Shown piece by piece: positions 36,890-44,664 of a stretch of DNA of 64,000 nt. Made by a program: the position numbers and the translations under genes. Within the stretch, counting starts at the first letter, position 1. The number at the start of each line of letters is the position of its first letter. The DNA comes from Caballeronia sp. NK8 (GTDB lineage: Bacteria > Pseudomonadota > Gammaproteobacteria > Burkholderiales > Burkholderiaceae): NCBI RefSeq assembly GCF_018408855.1, contig NZ_AP024323.1, positions 1,116,001-1,180,000 on the forward strand. Direction: 5' to 3'. The notes below the pieces were generated by a model that saw only the letters and a program-made list of their open reading frames with translations, did not search any database and was not told the origin of the DNA.

Positions 36890-38664
36890 ACACGCCCGGC
36901 CCCGCAAACATGGAAGACGTCGAGTTGGACATGCGCCGCTACGAGTTGCGGCGCCGCGGCGAACCGGTCAAGCTCGAACGTCTGCCAATGGAGCTGCTGA
37001 TCCTGATGGCATCGCGCAACGGGCAGCTCGTCACGCGCGCGGACATCGTGCGGGCGCTGTGGGGCGCGAATGCGTACCGTGACACCGACACGAGCATCAA
37101 CACAGCCATCCGAAAGATCCGTATCGCGCTCGACGAAGACCCCGACGTCCCGCGCTACTTGATCACAGTCAAGGGCAAGGGCTACCGCCTGGAAGGCATT
37201 CGAGCGGTGGCCGGGGAGCCCGCCGCGGAAGCCGCGCCTGCTGCTGCGCCCGCCGCTCCGATCCGCGTCCTGGTTTTGCCGTTCGAGAACAACAGCGACG
37301 ACACCAGCCTCGACAGTTTTTGCGCCGCGCTCGCCGATGAGACCTCCGCCAATCTCGGCATGCTCGATCCGCAGCGGATCCTGGTAATCGCGCGCACCAC
37401 GGCCGCTCGCTATCAGCGAGCCAACAAGAGCATCGCCCAGATTGCCCACGAGCTCGATGTCGACTATGTGCTGGAAGGATCGCTGATGCGCGAGGGCGGG
37501 CGGGTTCGCATCCTCGCGCAACTGATTCGCTCCTTCGATCAAGTGCAGCTCCTCGGCTGCGCGCACGAGCCGATGGCGAGAGGCGCGCTCGATATTCAAA
37601 AAGAGGTTGGCGCGGCGCTCGCGAAGGAAGTCTCGCCCGCACTCGCCGAGCGGCAGCAACACAGGTTGTCACGCAGGCTGCCGATCGATCCGGCCGCGCA
37701 CGACGCGTATCTGCGCGGCCGCTACTACTGGACGCGCCGCGTTCATTTCGATGCCGGCTTCGCCGCGCATCATGCGCTGAACGACGAGGACTTCATCCGT
37801 GCACACAGCTACTTCGAGACCGCGCTGGATCTCGACCCGACCTATGCACTGGGCTACGTGGGGATGTCGAACATCTATGGCTCGACGGCGACGCATGGCT
37901 TCTACGCGCCCTCGCAGGGCTATCCGAAAGCGCGCGAAGCGGCACTGCGCGCCCTGGAGCTGGACCCAAGCCTTCCCGAGGCGCATCAGGCCCTCGCGGG
38001 CGTCCATTACTTCTACGACTGGGACTGGCGCCGCGCGGAAGAGGAGTTTCTCGCGGCGCTGCGTCTGAATCCGAGTCACGCTGAAACAAGCCGCCTCTAT
38101 GCGCGACTGTTGCTCGTGCTCGGCCGCGAGGCGGAAGGACGCGCCCAGTTTGAACTCGCGGAAAGAGTCGATCCCCTCGGATTCGAAGGTTCGCGTGTTT
38201 TCGGGCTCGTGCAGTCAGGCCGGCATGACGAAGTGATTCGCGAGTATCTCAGCGCGGGGCACGGCCCGAGCTCGCCGCTCATTTATCAACTGCTCGCGAC
38301 CGCTTTCGAGGTCGAGGAGCATTTCGAGGAAGCGATCGACGCAACCATCGACGCGCTCACGCGCTGCAATGAATTCGCCCGTGCCGAGGCGATTCGGACA
38401 GTGTGGTGTTCCGGCGGTTATAAAAAAGTTCTCGAATGGTACTTACAGGATTTGCTGGCGAGACGACGAAACCGCTACACCTCGCCTTTCCTGCTCGCCG
38501 AAATCTACGCGCGGCTCGAGCGGCCGGACGAAATGTTCCATTGGCTCGAAGTCGCGCTCGCGGAACGCTCGCCCCTGCTTTGCGAGCTTCGCACGAACGC
38601 GTGGTTTAGGCGTTTCCGCTCGATGGGACGTTTCCGCAACGTCGAACGGCGCATCGGCCACTGA
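36886..38664 (+). CDS. CadC-like winged-helix regulator with TPR domain
   Basis: Protein of 592 residues. The OmpR/PhoB-type winged helix spans about residues 12-105 (LERLPMELLILMASRNGQLV, then NTAIRKIRIALDEDP, then TVKGKGYRL). An Ala/Pro linker leads to a TolB-N-like domain (PIRVLVLPFENNSDD ... YVLEGSLMREGGRVRI), then tetratricopeptide repeats from about residue 300. Unlike CadC there is no obvious membrane helix, so it is probably a soluble regulator. It is translationally coupled to the MFS gene and probably regulates it in response to the transported compound. Confidence 0.87.
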   Translation: MNTPGPANMEDVELDMRRYELRRRGEPVKLERLPMELLILMASRNGQLVTRADIVRALWGANAYRDTDTSINTAIRKIRIALDEDPDVPRYLITVKGKGYRLEGIRAVAGEPAAEAAPAAAPAAPIRVLVLPFENNSDDTSLDSFCAALADETSANLGMLDPQRILVIARTTAARYQRANKSIAQIAHELDVDYVLEGSLMREGGRVRILAQLIRSFDQVQLLGCAHEPMARGALDIQKEVGAALAKEVSPALAERQQHRLSRRLPIDPAAHDAYLRGRYYWTRRVHFDAGFAAHHALNDEDFIRAHSYFETALDLDPTYALGYVGMSNIYGSTATHGFYAPSQGYPKAREAALRALELDPSLPEAHQALAGVHYFYDWDWRRAEEEFLAALRLNPSHAETSRLYARLLLVLGREAEGRAQFELAERVDPLGFEGSRVFGLVQSGRHDEVIREYLSAGHGPSSPLIYQLLATAFEVEEHFEEAIDATIDALTRCNEFARAEAIRTVWCSGGYKKVLEWYLQDLLARRRNRYTSPFLLAEIYARLERPDEMFHWLEVALAERSPLLCELRTNAWFRRFRSMGRFRNVERRIGH

Positions 38665-38681
38665 CTTTTCCGTGCGACCAT

Positions 38682-38930
38682 TCAGTGATGGCGAAACGTA
38701 TCGGACCGCACGCGCATCTCACTCGACCGGGCCGAATCGCCAGGACTGGAATAACCTCGGTCCAGGGACGAAAGCGAACCTGCGCTCGTGACCGACGTAT
38801 CAGCGACCCCGCCTATATCCTTTGCGGACTGCGTTGATTGAGGCTGCTGGGCCGGCGGTCCGTCTTGCGCCCAAACGTGGCACGAGACGACCATCGCCGC
38901 GACAACCGTTACGACTTGGATCATTTTCAT
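38682..38930 (-). CDS. Small secreted hypothetical protein
   Basis: Protein of 82 residues: signal peptide MKMIQVVTVVAAMVVSCHVWA, then a hydrophilic, Ser/Gly/Gln-rich, probably disordered tail. GGAGTAAG lies nine bases ahead of the ATG. It converges with the CadC-like gene, 17 bases apart. No family recognised. Confidence 0.65.
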   Translation of the reverse strand: MKMIQVVTVVAAMVVSCHVWAQDGPPAQQPQSTQSAKDIGGVADTSVTSAGSLSSLDRGYSSPGDSARSSEMRVRSDTFRHH

Positions 38931-39350
38931 TTCGACTTACTCCGGTTCCGGATTCGGCACGCCTGTCGAGAGACCAGCCGTGGACGTCGGCGCGTAGAGG
39001 ACGCCTGAGGTGGCCTTTGACTTCGCGCCTTGCAGAATCAGGATGCACCGAGCTGAACACGAAGACCATCGACGAAACCTGAAGAAAAGCTGAAGCACGC
39101 TCGGTTGATCCGGCGTCTATTGGAGCGTGCCAAGTCGGCAATTCCGCCATAAGTGTGTCGCAGATCCGACCTGAACCGCCCCTTCTCCAGACCTTCGTTC
39201 AACGGAAGCGGCGGCTTCCATGCCGAGTTCTTCTTGGAATTCGGGCGCGTTGTGGGCGCTGGCCGCAAAATTCGGGAAAACCGTTACACCATCAAACCCG
39301 CCAAACAGAGGACATCAACGAAGCCACGAAGCAAGTATTCCTGCTTTTGG
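38931..39350. other. Intergenic stretch, possibly remnant DNA
   Basis: No gene with a proper start or recognisable family. It lies downstream of the truncated dehydratase pseudogene and may represent the site of the deletion that removed that gene's 3' part. Overlapping short frames on both strands look like chance. Confidence 0.4.
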
Positions 39351-39755
39351 TCACGAAGTCGGCTCCGTCCTCAGATTTAGAGCGGACGACGAAGCGGTAA
39401 GAGAATCCCGCAGCATCGACAAATCGGCGAGGCATGGCGGCGCAGGCGGAAGCTCTACGGGCGGAATACCGAGAATCTTTGCTGACAGCGCAGTTCCCTG
39501 AGCGTGATTCCCGGATGAAAACGCCACCACTCCCGCCCTACGCTGCTCAGGCGAGAACTTTGACAAGGCACCAAATGCGCCCCGAAACTTGAACGCACCC
39601 ATGCGTTGAAAGTCTTCGCACTTGAAGAAAAACTCAGCCCCTGTGATTTCGTTAAAGGTGCGCGAGATTTACACCTGCGTACGATGTGCGACGCCCGCGA
39701 TGCGCAAGGCCGCAGCCTCCACATCCACGTAGGTAGGAAGCTCAAAAGTAGTCAT
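39351..39755 (-). pseudogene. Threonine/3-hydroxyaspartate dehydratase remnant
   Basis: The N-terminal third of a fold-type II PLP dehydratase. From ATG 39755 the reading gives MTTFELPTYVDVEAAALRIA, then GVAHRTQV, then a TAA stop at 39671-39669 where relatives have a coding codon. It then continues in frame with FNEITGAEFFFKCEDFQRMG, the PLP-lysine motif AFKFRGA and SSGNHAQG. After KILGIP the similarity ends and the frame closes at 39351, so about two thirds of the protein is missing. Premature stop and 3' truncation are seen directly. It would have been the last gene of the cyclodeaminase unit, 24 bases downstream of that stop. Confidence 0.85.
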
Positions 39756-39779
39756 GTCAGATTCTCAAGTAGATATGTT

Positions 39780-40763
39780 TTACCAAGGCCACTCAACGGC
39801 GGTGCCGAGTTGCTTCGCTTTTGCATGCTCATACAGGAAGCGCGCAACCGTGAGGTCCTTCAGGGCAAGGCCAGTCATATCGAAGACAGTGATATCGCTG
39901 GGTGAGCGGTCGAACGACGTCGCACCGGATAGGAGGTCACCGATTTCGGTGGCAGGTACGGTCGGCGCCCATTGGCATTCGCCGATGCTTCGCGCTTGAA
40001 CCTGGTCATCCACGAATACTCGCGCCCGTTGCAGCACGCCGTCTGGAAGCTCTCGCTTGCCAACTGTGTCGGCGCCGACACACGTAAGGTGAGTGCCGGG
40101 TCGTACTGCATCAGCTGCAAACAGAGCTCCGCCACCGGGTGTCGCCGTGATAACGACATCGCTGTTGGCTACAGAATCGTTGCGGTCTTTCGCCACGCGA
40201 ATATCGCACTGATCGCTGAATGCGGCCTCGAAGGCCGGTTCGACGTCGCCGTTGAGGGTCACGTACTCGACCGTGCAACGCTGGTTGAGCAATTTCAGCG
40301 CGTACTGAAGCTGAACTCGAGCCTGAACTCCCGTACCAAAAATGCAGATTCGGGTGCTTTCCGGCCGAGCCAGATGCTGAAGACCCAAGCCTCCAGCGGC
40401 GCCCGTCCGAGCGGTCGTGATCGCGTTGCCGTCCATGATGCAAAGCGGTCGGCCGGTTTGCGGGTCAAACAGTGCGACCGTAGCCTGATGCGGCTCTCCT
40501 CCGACCGACCGGTTGCCTGGCCAAAATCCAGCAGCCTTGAATCCAAGCAGGTTCTGCTCTGCGACGTCGCCCGACTTGATGCCGAACACGCCTCCGGTGT
40601 GCAGCTTTTCCCGCACGACGGGGAAAACGCGCCCCGCGCGCCGACTGTGTAAGACGAACGCTTCACATACCGCTGATATGACCTGTTCAGCTTGTAGTGC
40701 ACGCTCAACGACGTCCCGGTCGAGGAGAAGAAGTCTTGCGTCTGTCGGCATGGTGTGGCTCAT
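39780..40763 (-). CDS. Ornithine cyclodeaminase/mu-crystallin family reductase, iminosuccinate-reductase-like
   Basis: NAD(P)-dependent enzyme of 327 residues. Rossmann motif ICIFGTGVQARVQL; substrate segment AGRVFPVVREKL, then GFKAAGFWPGN; late TVFDMTGLALKDLTVA. From memory, FPVVRE and this arrangement match BhcD, the iminosuccinate reductase of the beta-hydroxyaspartate cycle, better than true ornithine cyclodeaminase; DauB of D-arginine catabolism is another relative. Neighbours include a broken hydroxyaspartate-type dehydratase, a Rid imine hydrolase, asparaginase and a dicarboxylate symporter, which favours iminosuccinate/aspartate chemistry. GAGAA precedes ATG 40763; a second ATG lies at 40751. 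Confidence 0.85.
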   Translation of the reverse strand: MSHTMPTDARLLLLDRDVVERALQAEQVISAVCEAFVLHSRRAGRVFPVVREKLHTGGVFGIKSGDVAEQNLLGFKAAGFWPGNRSVGGEPHQATVALFDPQTGRPLCIMDGNAITTARTGAAGGLGLQHLARPESTRICIFGTGVQARVQLQYALKLLNQRCTVEYVTLNGDVEPAFEAAFSDQCDIRVAKDRNDSVANSDVVITATPGGGALFAADAVRPGTHLTCVGADTVGKRELPDGVLQRARVFVDDQVQARSIGECQWAPTVPATEIGDLLSGATSFDRSPSDITVFDMTGLALKDLTVARFLYEHAKAKQLGTAVEWPW

Positions 40764-40785
40764 ATGGCGGATTCTCAGAATTTAT

Positions 40786-40799
40786 GTCCATATTTGGAC
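40786..40799. promoter_or_regulatory. Inverted repeat GTCCA-N4-TGGAC ahead of the cyclodeaminase gene
   Basis: Perfect 5-bp arms around TATT, 23 bases upstream of the start at 40763. The half-site TGGAC recurs twice in the asparaginase/regulator intergenic region (43882-43886 and 43901-43905), and GTCCA occurs just before the regulator ATG. Possible operator for the YheO-like or LysR regulator; short half-sites may also be chance. Confidence 0.35.
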
Positions 40800-40840
40800 C
40801 GAATGTCAATTTGGTGTGCTTCCACCACGCTCGGGCTGAT

Positions 40841-42163
40841 TCAGGACGATTGGGCGTTCTGGGCGTTCCCGTAGTCCGACGACGGATTCTCACTCGGGGC
40901 GCGCGATGCCACGACCTCTTCGTTCGTCCCAGCAGGTGCCAGTTCCCCTTCCCATTTCGCTACCACGGCACTGGCAATGCTGTTCCCGAACACGTTGGTC
41001 GCCGTACGACCCATGTCGAGAATCTGGTCGATTCCCATCACTAAAAGCAAACCGGCCTCAGGGAGTTTGAACATCGGCAGGATAGCTGCGACCACCACCA
41101 ATGAGCCTCGTGGCACGGCGGCCATGCCCTTGCTGCTAATCATGAGGATGAGCAACATCGTGATTTGCGTGCCTATTGGCATATGGACGCCGAACGCCTG
41201 CGCAATGAAGATTGCCGCGAAGGCTTGGTAGACCATCGAACCGTCCAAGTTGAACGAGTAACCCAGCGGCAAGACGAAGCCCACAAGCCGTTTGCGAATG
41301 CCGAATCCTGTCAGTGACTCGGTCAGCACCGGATACGCCGCTTCGCTGCTAGCGGTCGAGAATGCAATCATCATCGGCTCGCGAATCGACTTGAGCAGTT
41401 CAGGCATGCGTCGGCCTAAGACTGCGCGGCCGGCGAAGTAGAGTACGGTCCACAAAGCGAACAGCGCGACGTAGAACCAGCCAATCAACTTCCCGTAGGT
41501 GACAACGACGCCCAGTCCTTGCACCGCCACGACGGCCGCGATGGCGGCGAAGATGCCAACCGGCGCGAACATCATCACAGCATTCGTCGCGCGCAGCATG
41601 GTTTCCATCAGACCGTCGATGGCGCGCTTGAGGAAAATTCCGGGTTCGCCAGGCACTTTGCCCAGAGCAATCCCGAAAAACAGCGAGAACACCAGAATCT
41701 GCATGATTTGATTCCCGACCATCGCCTCGGCGATGCTGGTCGGAACAATATGCGTCAGGAAGTCCTTGACGTTCAGTGCACTCGTTTTCAGGTTAGTCGC
41801 GGCATCCGCTGCAGGCAGCGGCATATTGAGGCTCGCGCCGGGCTGAGCGATATTCACGAACAGCAGACCGATCGTCAGCGACAGCAGAGATGCTGCGATG
41901 AACCACCCCAGCGCCTTGGCACCGATGCGACCGATGGCCTTGCCGCTATCCATGCTCGCGATTCCCGACACGAGCGTCGCGAAAACAAGTGGCGCGATAA
42001 TCATCTTGACCATATGCAAGAAAATCGTCGTCACAACGCCGAAGTCTGCGGCAATGCTCTTCGCTGCCGCCTCATCCGCCGCGTATTGATGACAGCCGTA
42101 ACCAACTGCGATGCCCAGCACCATGCTGAGCAAAATCCAATGAGAAAGCTTCCCCTTTTTCAT
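40841..42163 (-). CDS. Dicarboxylate/amino acid:cation symporter (DAACS family)
   Basis: Membrane transporter of 440 residues of the GltP/DctA family, importing glutamate, aspartate or C4-dicarboxylates with H+ or Na+. Hallmarks: IFLHMVKMIIAPLVFATLVS, the hairpin serine-rich motif AFSTASSEAA, LPLGYSFNLDGS, and RTATNVFGNSIAS. Start ATG 42163 has GAGG six bases upstream. It lies 21 bases downstream of the Rid gene in the same direction, placing it in the asparaginase-Rid-transporter operon. Aspartate or hydroxyaspartate is the natural guess for its substrate. Confidence 0.93.
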   Translation of the reverse strand: MKKGKLSHWILLSMVLGIAVGYGCHQYAADEAAAKSIAADFGVVTTIFLHMVKMIIAPLVFATLVSGIASMDSGKAIGRIGAKALGWFIAASLLSLTIGLLFVNIAQPGASLNMPLPAADAATNLKTSALNVKDFLTHIVPTSIAEAMVGNQIMQILVFSLFFGIALGKVPGEPGIFLKRAIDGLMETMLRATNAVMMFAPVGIFAAIAAVVAVQGLGVVVTYGKLIGWFYVALFALWTVLYFAGRAVLGRRMPELLKSIREPMMIAFSTASSEAAYPVLTESLTGFGIRKRLVGFVLPLGYSFNLDGSMVYQAFAAIFIAQAFGVHMPIGTQITMLLILMISSKGMAAVPRGSLVVVAAILPMFKLPEAGLLLVMGIDQILDMGRTATNVFGNSIASAVVAKWEGELAPAGTNEEVVASRAPSENPSSDYGNAQNAQSS

Positions 42164-42183
42164 GATGGGCCTCGATGAGAGTG

Positions 42184-42591
42184 TCAGGTGGCGGACGCTA
42201 AGGCGATGGCTTCGACCTCGACCGCAGAGCCATAGTGCAGAGAGGTCGACTCGGCGACTGCTCGCGCCGGTTTGTGCGAGCCAATCCAGTCTGCGTAGAG
42301 TGTGTTGCAGGTCGGCCAATGCTCCATGTTCGAAACGAAGATACGAACTTGCACGAGCTGGTCGCGCGTTACGCCAGCAGCGTTCAACGCCGCGTCGATG
42401 TTGTGCAGGACCTGTTTTGTCTGAACTTCGAAGGACGCGTCGCCGAGGGCTTTGCCTTCGGGCGTGATGGGCAACTGACCGGATACAAACACGAGGCCAT
42501 TTGCCACACATATATGCGAGTAGTGCCCGGCTGGAGGGTTAATGTCCTGGGCGTTCGCACAGGTGATAGCAGCTTGAACTTGAGACGGCAT
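42184..42591 (-). CDS. Rid-family (RidA-like) imine/enamine deaminase
   Basis: YjgF/YER057c/UK114-type protein of 135 residues, trimeric in known members. Conserved: HYSHICVANGLVFVSGQLP, VLHNIDAALNAAGVTRDQLV, and PARAVAES with the imine-binding arginine. RidA-type proteins hydrolyse reactive enamine or imine intermediates made by PLP dehydratases. Here that would fit the iminosuccinate- or aminoacrylate-like products of the dehydratase and DSD1-type enzymes of the cluster. AAGGGGA precedes the ATG. Confidence 0.9.
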   Translation of the reverse strand: MPSQVQAAITCANAQDINPPAGHYSHICVANGLVFVSGQLPITPEGKALGDASFEVQTKQVLHNIDAALNAAGVTRDQLVQVRIFVSNMEHWPTCNTLYADWIGSHKPARAVAESTSLHYGSAVEVEAIALASAT

Positions 42592-42699
42592 GGATAGGTT
42601 CCCCTTGAGCGACGCGCGCGCTTCGACAAGCTCGTTATGTCGAGGCAGACGTCTAAGTTGGTGTAGGTGTGTGAGTCGCTCGACAAGCGACCTGCGACT

Positions 42700-43812
42700 T
42701 CAATAGGTCGCTTGAAAGGCCTTCTGCACCTGCTCAGGTGCGGTGACCCCGTTTCCAATGAGAAGCTGCGTGAGGACGCGAGCCTTTTGTGCATTGAGGT
42801 CGTAGGACACAACGAACCCGTTCTTATCGTCCGGCACCTCGACGTTGCGGTTGACGAATCCGCTGCTCACCCGAGTCGAACGGACGACGACCACACCTTT
42901 CCGAGCCGCCGCTTCCATTGCGTCGAGTGCGGCTTTCGACGCATTGCCGTCGCCATCACCGGCCAGGACAATGCCCTTTGCGTCGTGTTGGACCGCGTCT
43001 TCGATTTGGTTTGCATCCATGTCTGCGTGGGCATATACGATTTCCACGCGAGGTAGGCCGCTCTTCGGAAGGTCCAGCGGTTTCTTGCGGCTCGTCGGAG
43101 CCGGCGAGAGATAGCGGATTGAAGCGGGGTCGACGTAGCCAAGCGGCCCCGAGTTCGGACTCTGGAAAGTCTGCACCGCGGTGGAGTGGGTCTTCGTGAC
43201 CCAGCGAGGGCTGTGAATCGTGTCATTCATCACGATGAGCACGCCCCGATTCGCGGACTGCGGGCTGGTGGCAACTTCCACCGCTTCATAGAGATTCAAT
43301 GGACCATCTGCGCTATTTGTGCCTCCAGGACGCATGGAACCGACCAGCACGACCGGCTTCTTGGTCGCAAGAATGCTATCGAGGAAGAAACCTGTTTCTT
43401 CCATCGTGTCCGTTCCGTGCGTAATCACGACGCCGTCGGCCTCGTTCTTGTCAAACGCTTCTTTGATTCGCTCCGCGAGTTGATACCAAATCTTGTTGCT
43501 CATATCCTGCGAGCCGACGTTTGAAATCTGCTCGGCCTTGATGGATGCGAGTTTCTCGATGCCTGGCACGCCGGCAATCAACTGCTCGCCTGTGATGCCT
43601 CCGGCGTTGTAACCGATAGCCGAACGTGCGTCTGACGTACTCGCAATCGTGCCCCCTGTCGCCAGCACCAGGATTCTGGGCAGGTTCCGCGATTGACTCG
43701 CAACCGGCTGCTGCGCAACGGCACCAGTCGCATGCATACCCACGGTCAGCGACAGAAGCGCCGCAACCAGGCCTTGCCTCAATCCGATCAATCGCACGTC
43801 GTTCCCGTTCAT
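42700..43812 (-). CDS. Periplasmic type II asparaginase/glutaminase
   Basis: Amidohydrolase of 370 residues that converts L-asparagine (and often glutamine) to aspartate and ammonia. An N-terminal export signal ends near GMHATGAVAQ. Both catalytic threonine motifs are intact: LATGGTIAST and VITHGTDTMEETGFFL; AGDGDGN and SSGFVNRN are also typical. It is the first gene of the operon with Rid and the dicarboxylate symporter, and is transcribed divergently from the YheO-like regulator. Periplasmic asparaginase plus the symporter would deliver aspartate to the cell. Confidence 0.93.
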   Translation of the reverse strand: MNGNDVRLIGLRQGLVAALLSLTVGMHATGAVAQQPVASQSRNLPRILVLATGGTIASTSDARSAIGYNAGGITGEQLIAGVPGIEKLASIKAEQISNVGSQDMSNKIWYQLAERIKEAFDKNEADGVVITHGTDTMEETGFFLDSILATKKPVVLVGSMRPGGTNSADGPLNLYEAVEVATSPQSANRGVLIVMNDTIHSPRWVTKTHSTAVQTFQSPNSGPLGYVDPASIRYLSPAPTSRKKPLDLPKSGLPRVEIVYAHADMDANQIEDAVQHDAKGIVLAGDGDGNASKAALDAMEAAARKGVVVVRSTRVSSGFVNRNVEVPDDKNGFVVSYDLNAQKARVLTQLLIGNGVTAPEQVQKAFQATY

Positions 43813-43886
43813 GTCTCTGCTCCTGTCAGTGGATGTCGTGTCGCCGTCCGCGCCATACGTGGCAGCGCACAGGCCAGCGACTGGAC

Positions 43887-43915
43887 GTATTATCTATTTT
43901 TGGACAATTAGTAAA
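43887..43915 (-). promoter_or_regulatory. Candidate promoter of the asparaginase operon
   Basis: On the minus strand a TTTACT -35 (43915-43910) and a TAATAC -10 (43892-43887) are 17 bases apart, 74 bases ahead of the asparaginase start. The surrounding AT-rich intergenic region also serves the divergent regulator, and two TGGAC half-sites flank or overlap the promoter. Confidence 0.5.
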
Positions 43916-43991
43916 ATAAGGGAATGCGAGGATTTTCCGAGGACCGCCGAAAAGCTATACAATGTGAAAAAATGTAGATGAATAGTCCAGA

Positions 43992-44624
43992 ATGCCCAAA
44001 GCAAAGCTCACAACCGAACAGCAGACCATTCTTGAACAGGTCAAGCAAATCGCGGCGGCCCTAGGCGAGACGTTGGCGCCGTTCACCGAGGTCGTTGTGC
44101 ACGACCTGCGCTCTCCGAAGAACGCCATCCTGGCCATCCACAACAACTTGTCGGGCCGGCAGGTTGGCGACCCCGCGACCGAACTTGGCCTTGCTCGAAT
44201 TGCGGACGACGATTATCCGCAGGTGCTCGCGAACTATCCGAACCGTTTTGCGGACGGCCGACAGGCGAAGAGCACGTCGATTGGCATCAAGGATTCAGGC
44301 GGGCATTACATTGCCGCGCTATGTCTGAATGTCGATGTGACCATGTTTCGCGGCATCACCACGATGCTTGAGCAGTTCTCCGCATTGAATACGGACGCGG
44401 TGAAAGAGTCGCTTGATCCGTCCAATGCCGAGTCACTGCGCGAGCGGATTGACAGATTTGCTGTGAATCTGGCAACAACACCGCAGGCGCTGCGCACTGA
44501 CCAGCGCCGAACGCTGATGCAAACGCTGAAGGAAGAGGGATATTTAGAATTGCGACGGTCGATGGAGACCGTTGCACAGCATCTGGGCGTTTCGCGCGCC
44601 ACCGTCTATAACGACGCCAAATAA
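43992..44624 (+). CDS. YheO/DauR-like PAS-HTH transcriptional regulator
   Basis: DNA-binding protein of 210 residues. The N-terminal YheO-like PAS domain (about 15-125) contains PFTEVVVHDL and the late GGHYIAALCLNVDVT; the C-terminal HTH_22 (about 150-208) ends SMETVAQHLGVSRATVYN. DauR, a member of this family, controls D-arginine catabolism in Pseudomonas. Here it is divergent from the asparaginase operon across 179 bases and convergent with the DSD1-type gene, and probably regulates the surrounding amino-acid genes in response to an amino acid or imine. Confidence 0.88.
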   Translation: MPKAKLTTEQQTILEQVKQIAAALGETLAPFTEVVVHDLRSPKNAILAIHNNLSGRQVGDPATELGLARIADDDYPQVLANYPNRFADGRQAKSTSIGIKDSGGHYIAALCLNVDVTMFRGITTMLEQFSALNTDAVKESLDPSNAESLRERIDRFAVNLATTPQALRTDQRRTLMQTLKEEGYLELRRSMETVAQHLGVSRATVYNDAK

Positions 44625-44628
44625 GACA

Positions 44629-44649
44629 AATGCCGCGAAGCGCGGCATT
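44629..44649. terminator. Bidirectional terminator hairpin
   Basis: Eight-bp stem AATGCCGC/GCGGCATT with a 5-base loop, placed between the convergent stops of the YheO-like gene (44624) and the DSD1-type gene (44665). Downstream on the plus strand it is moderately T-rich; it could serve both genes. Confidence 0.6.
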
Positions 44650-44664
44650 GGTTCTGTCTTTCGT

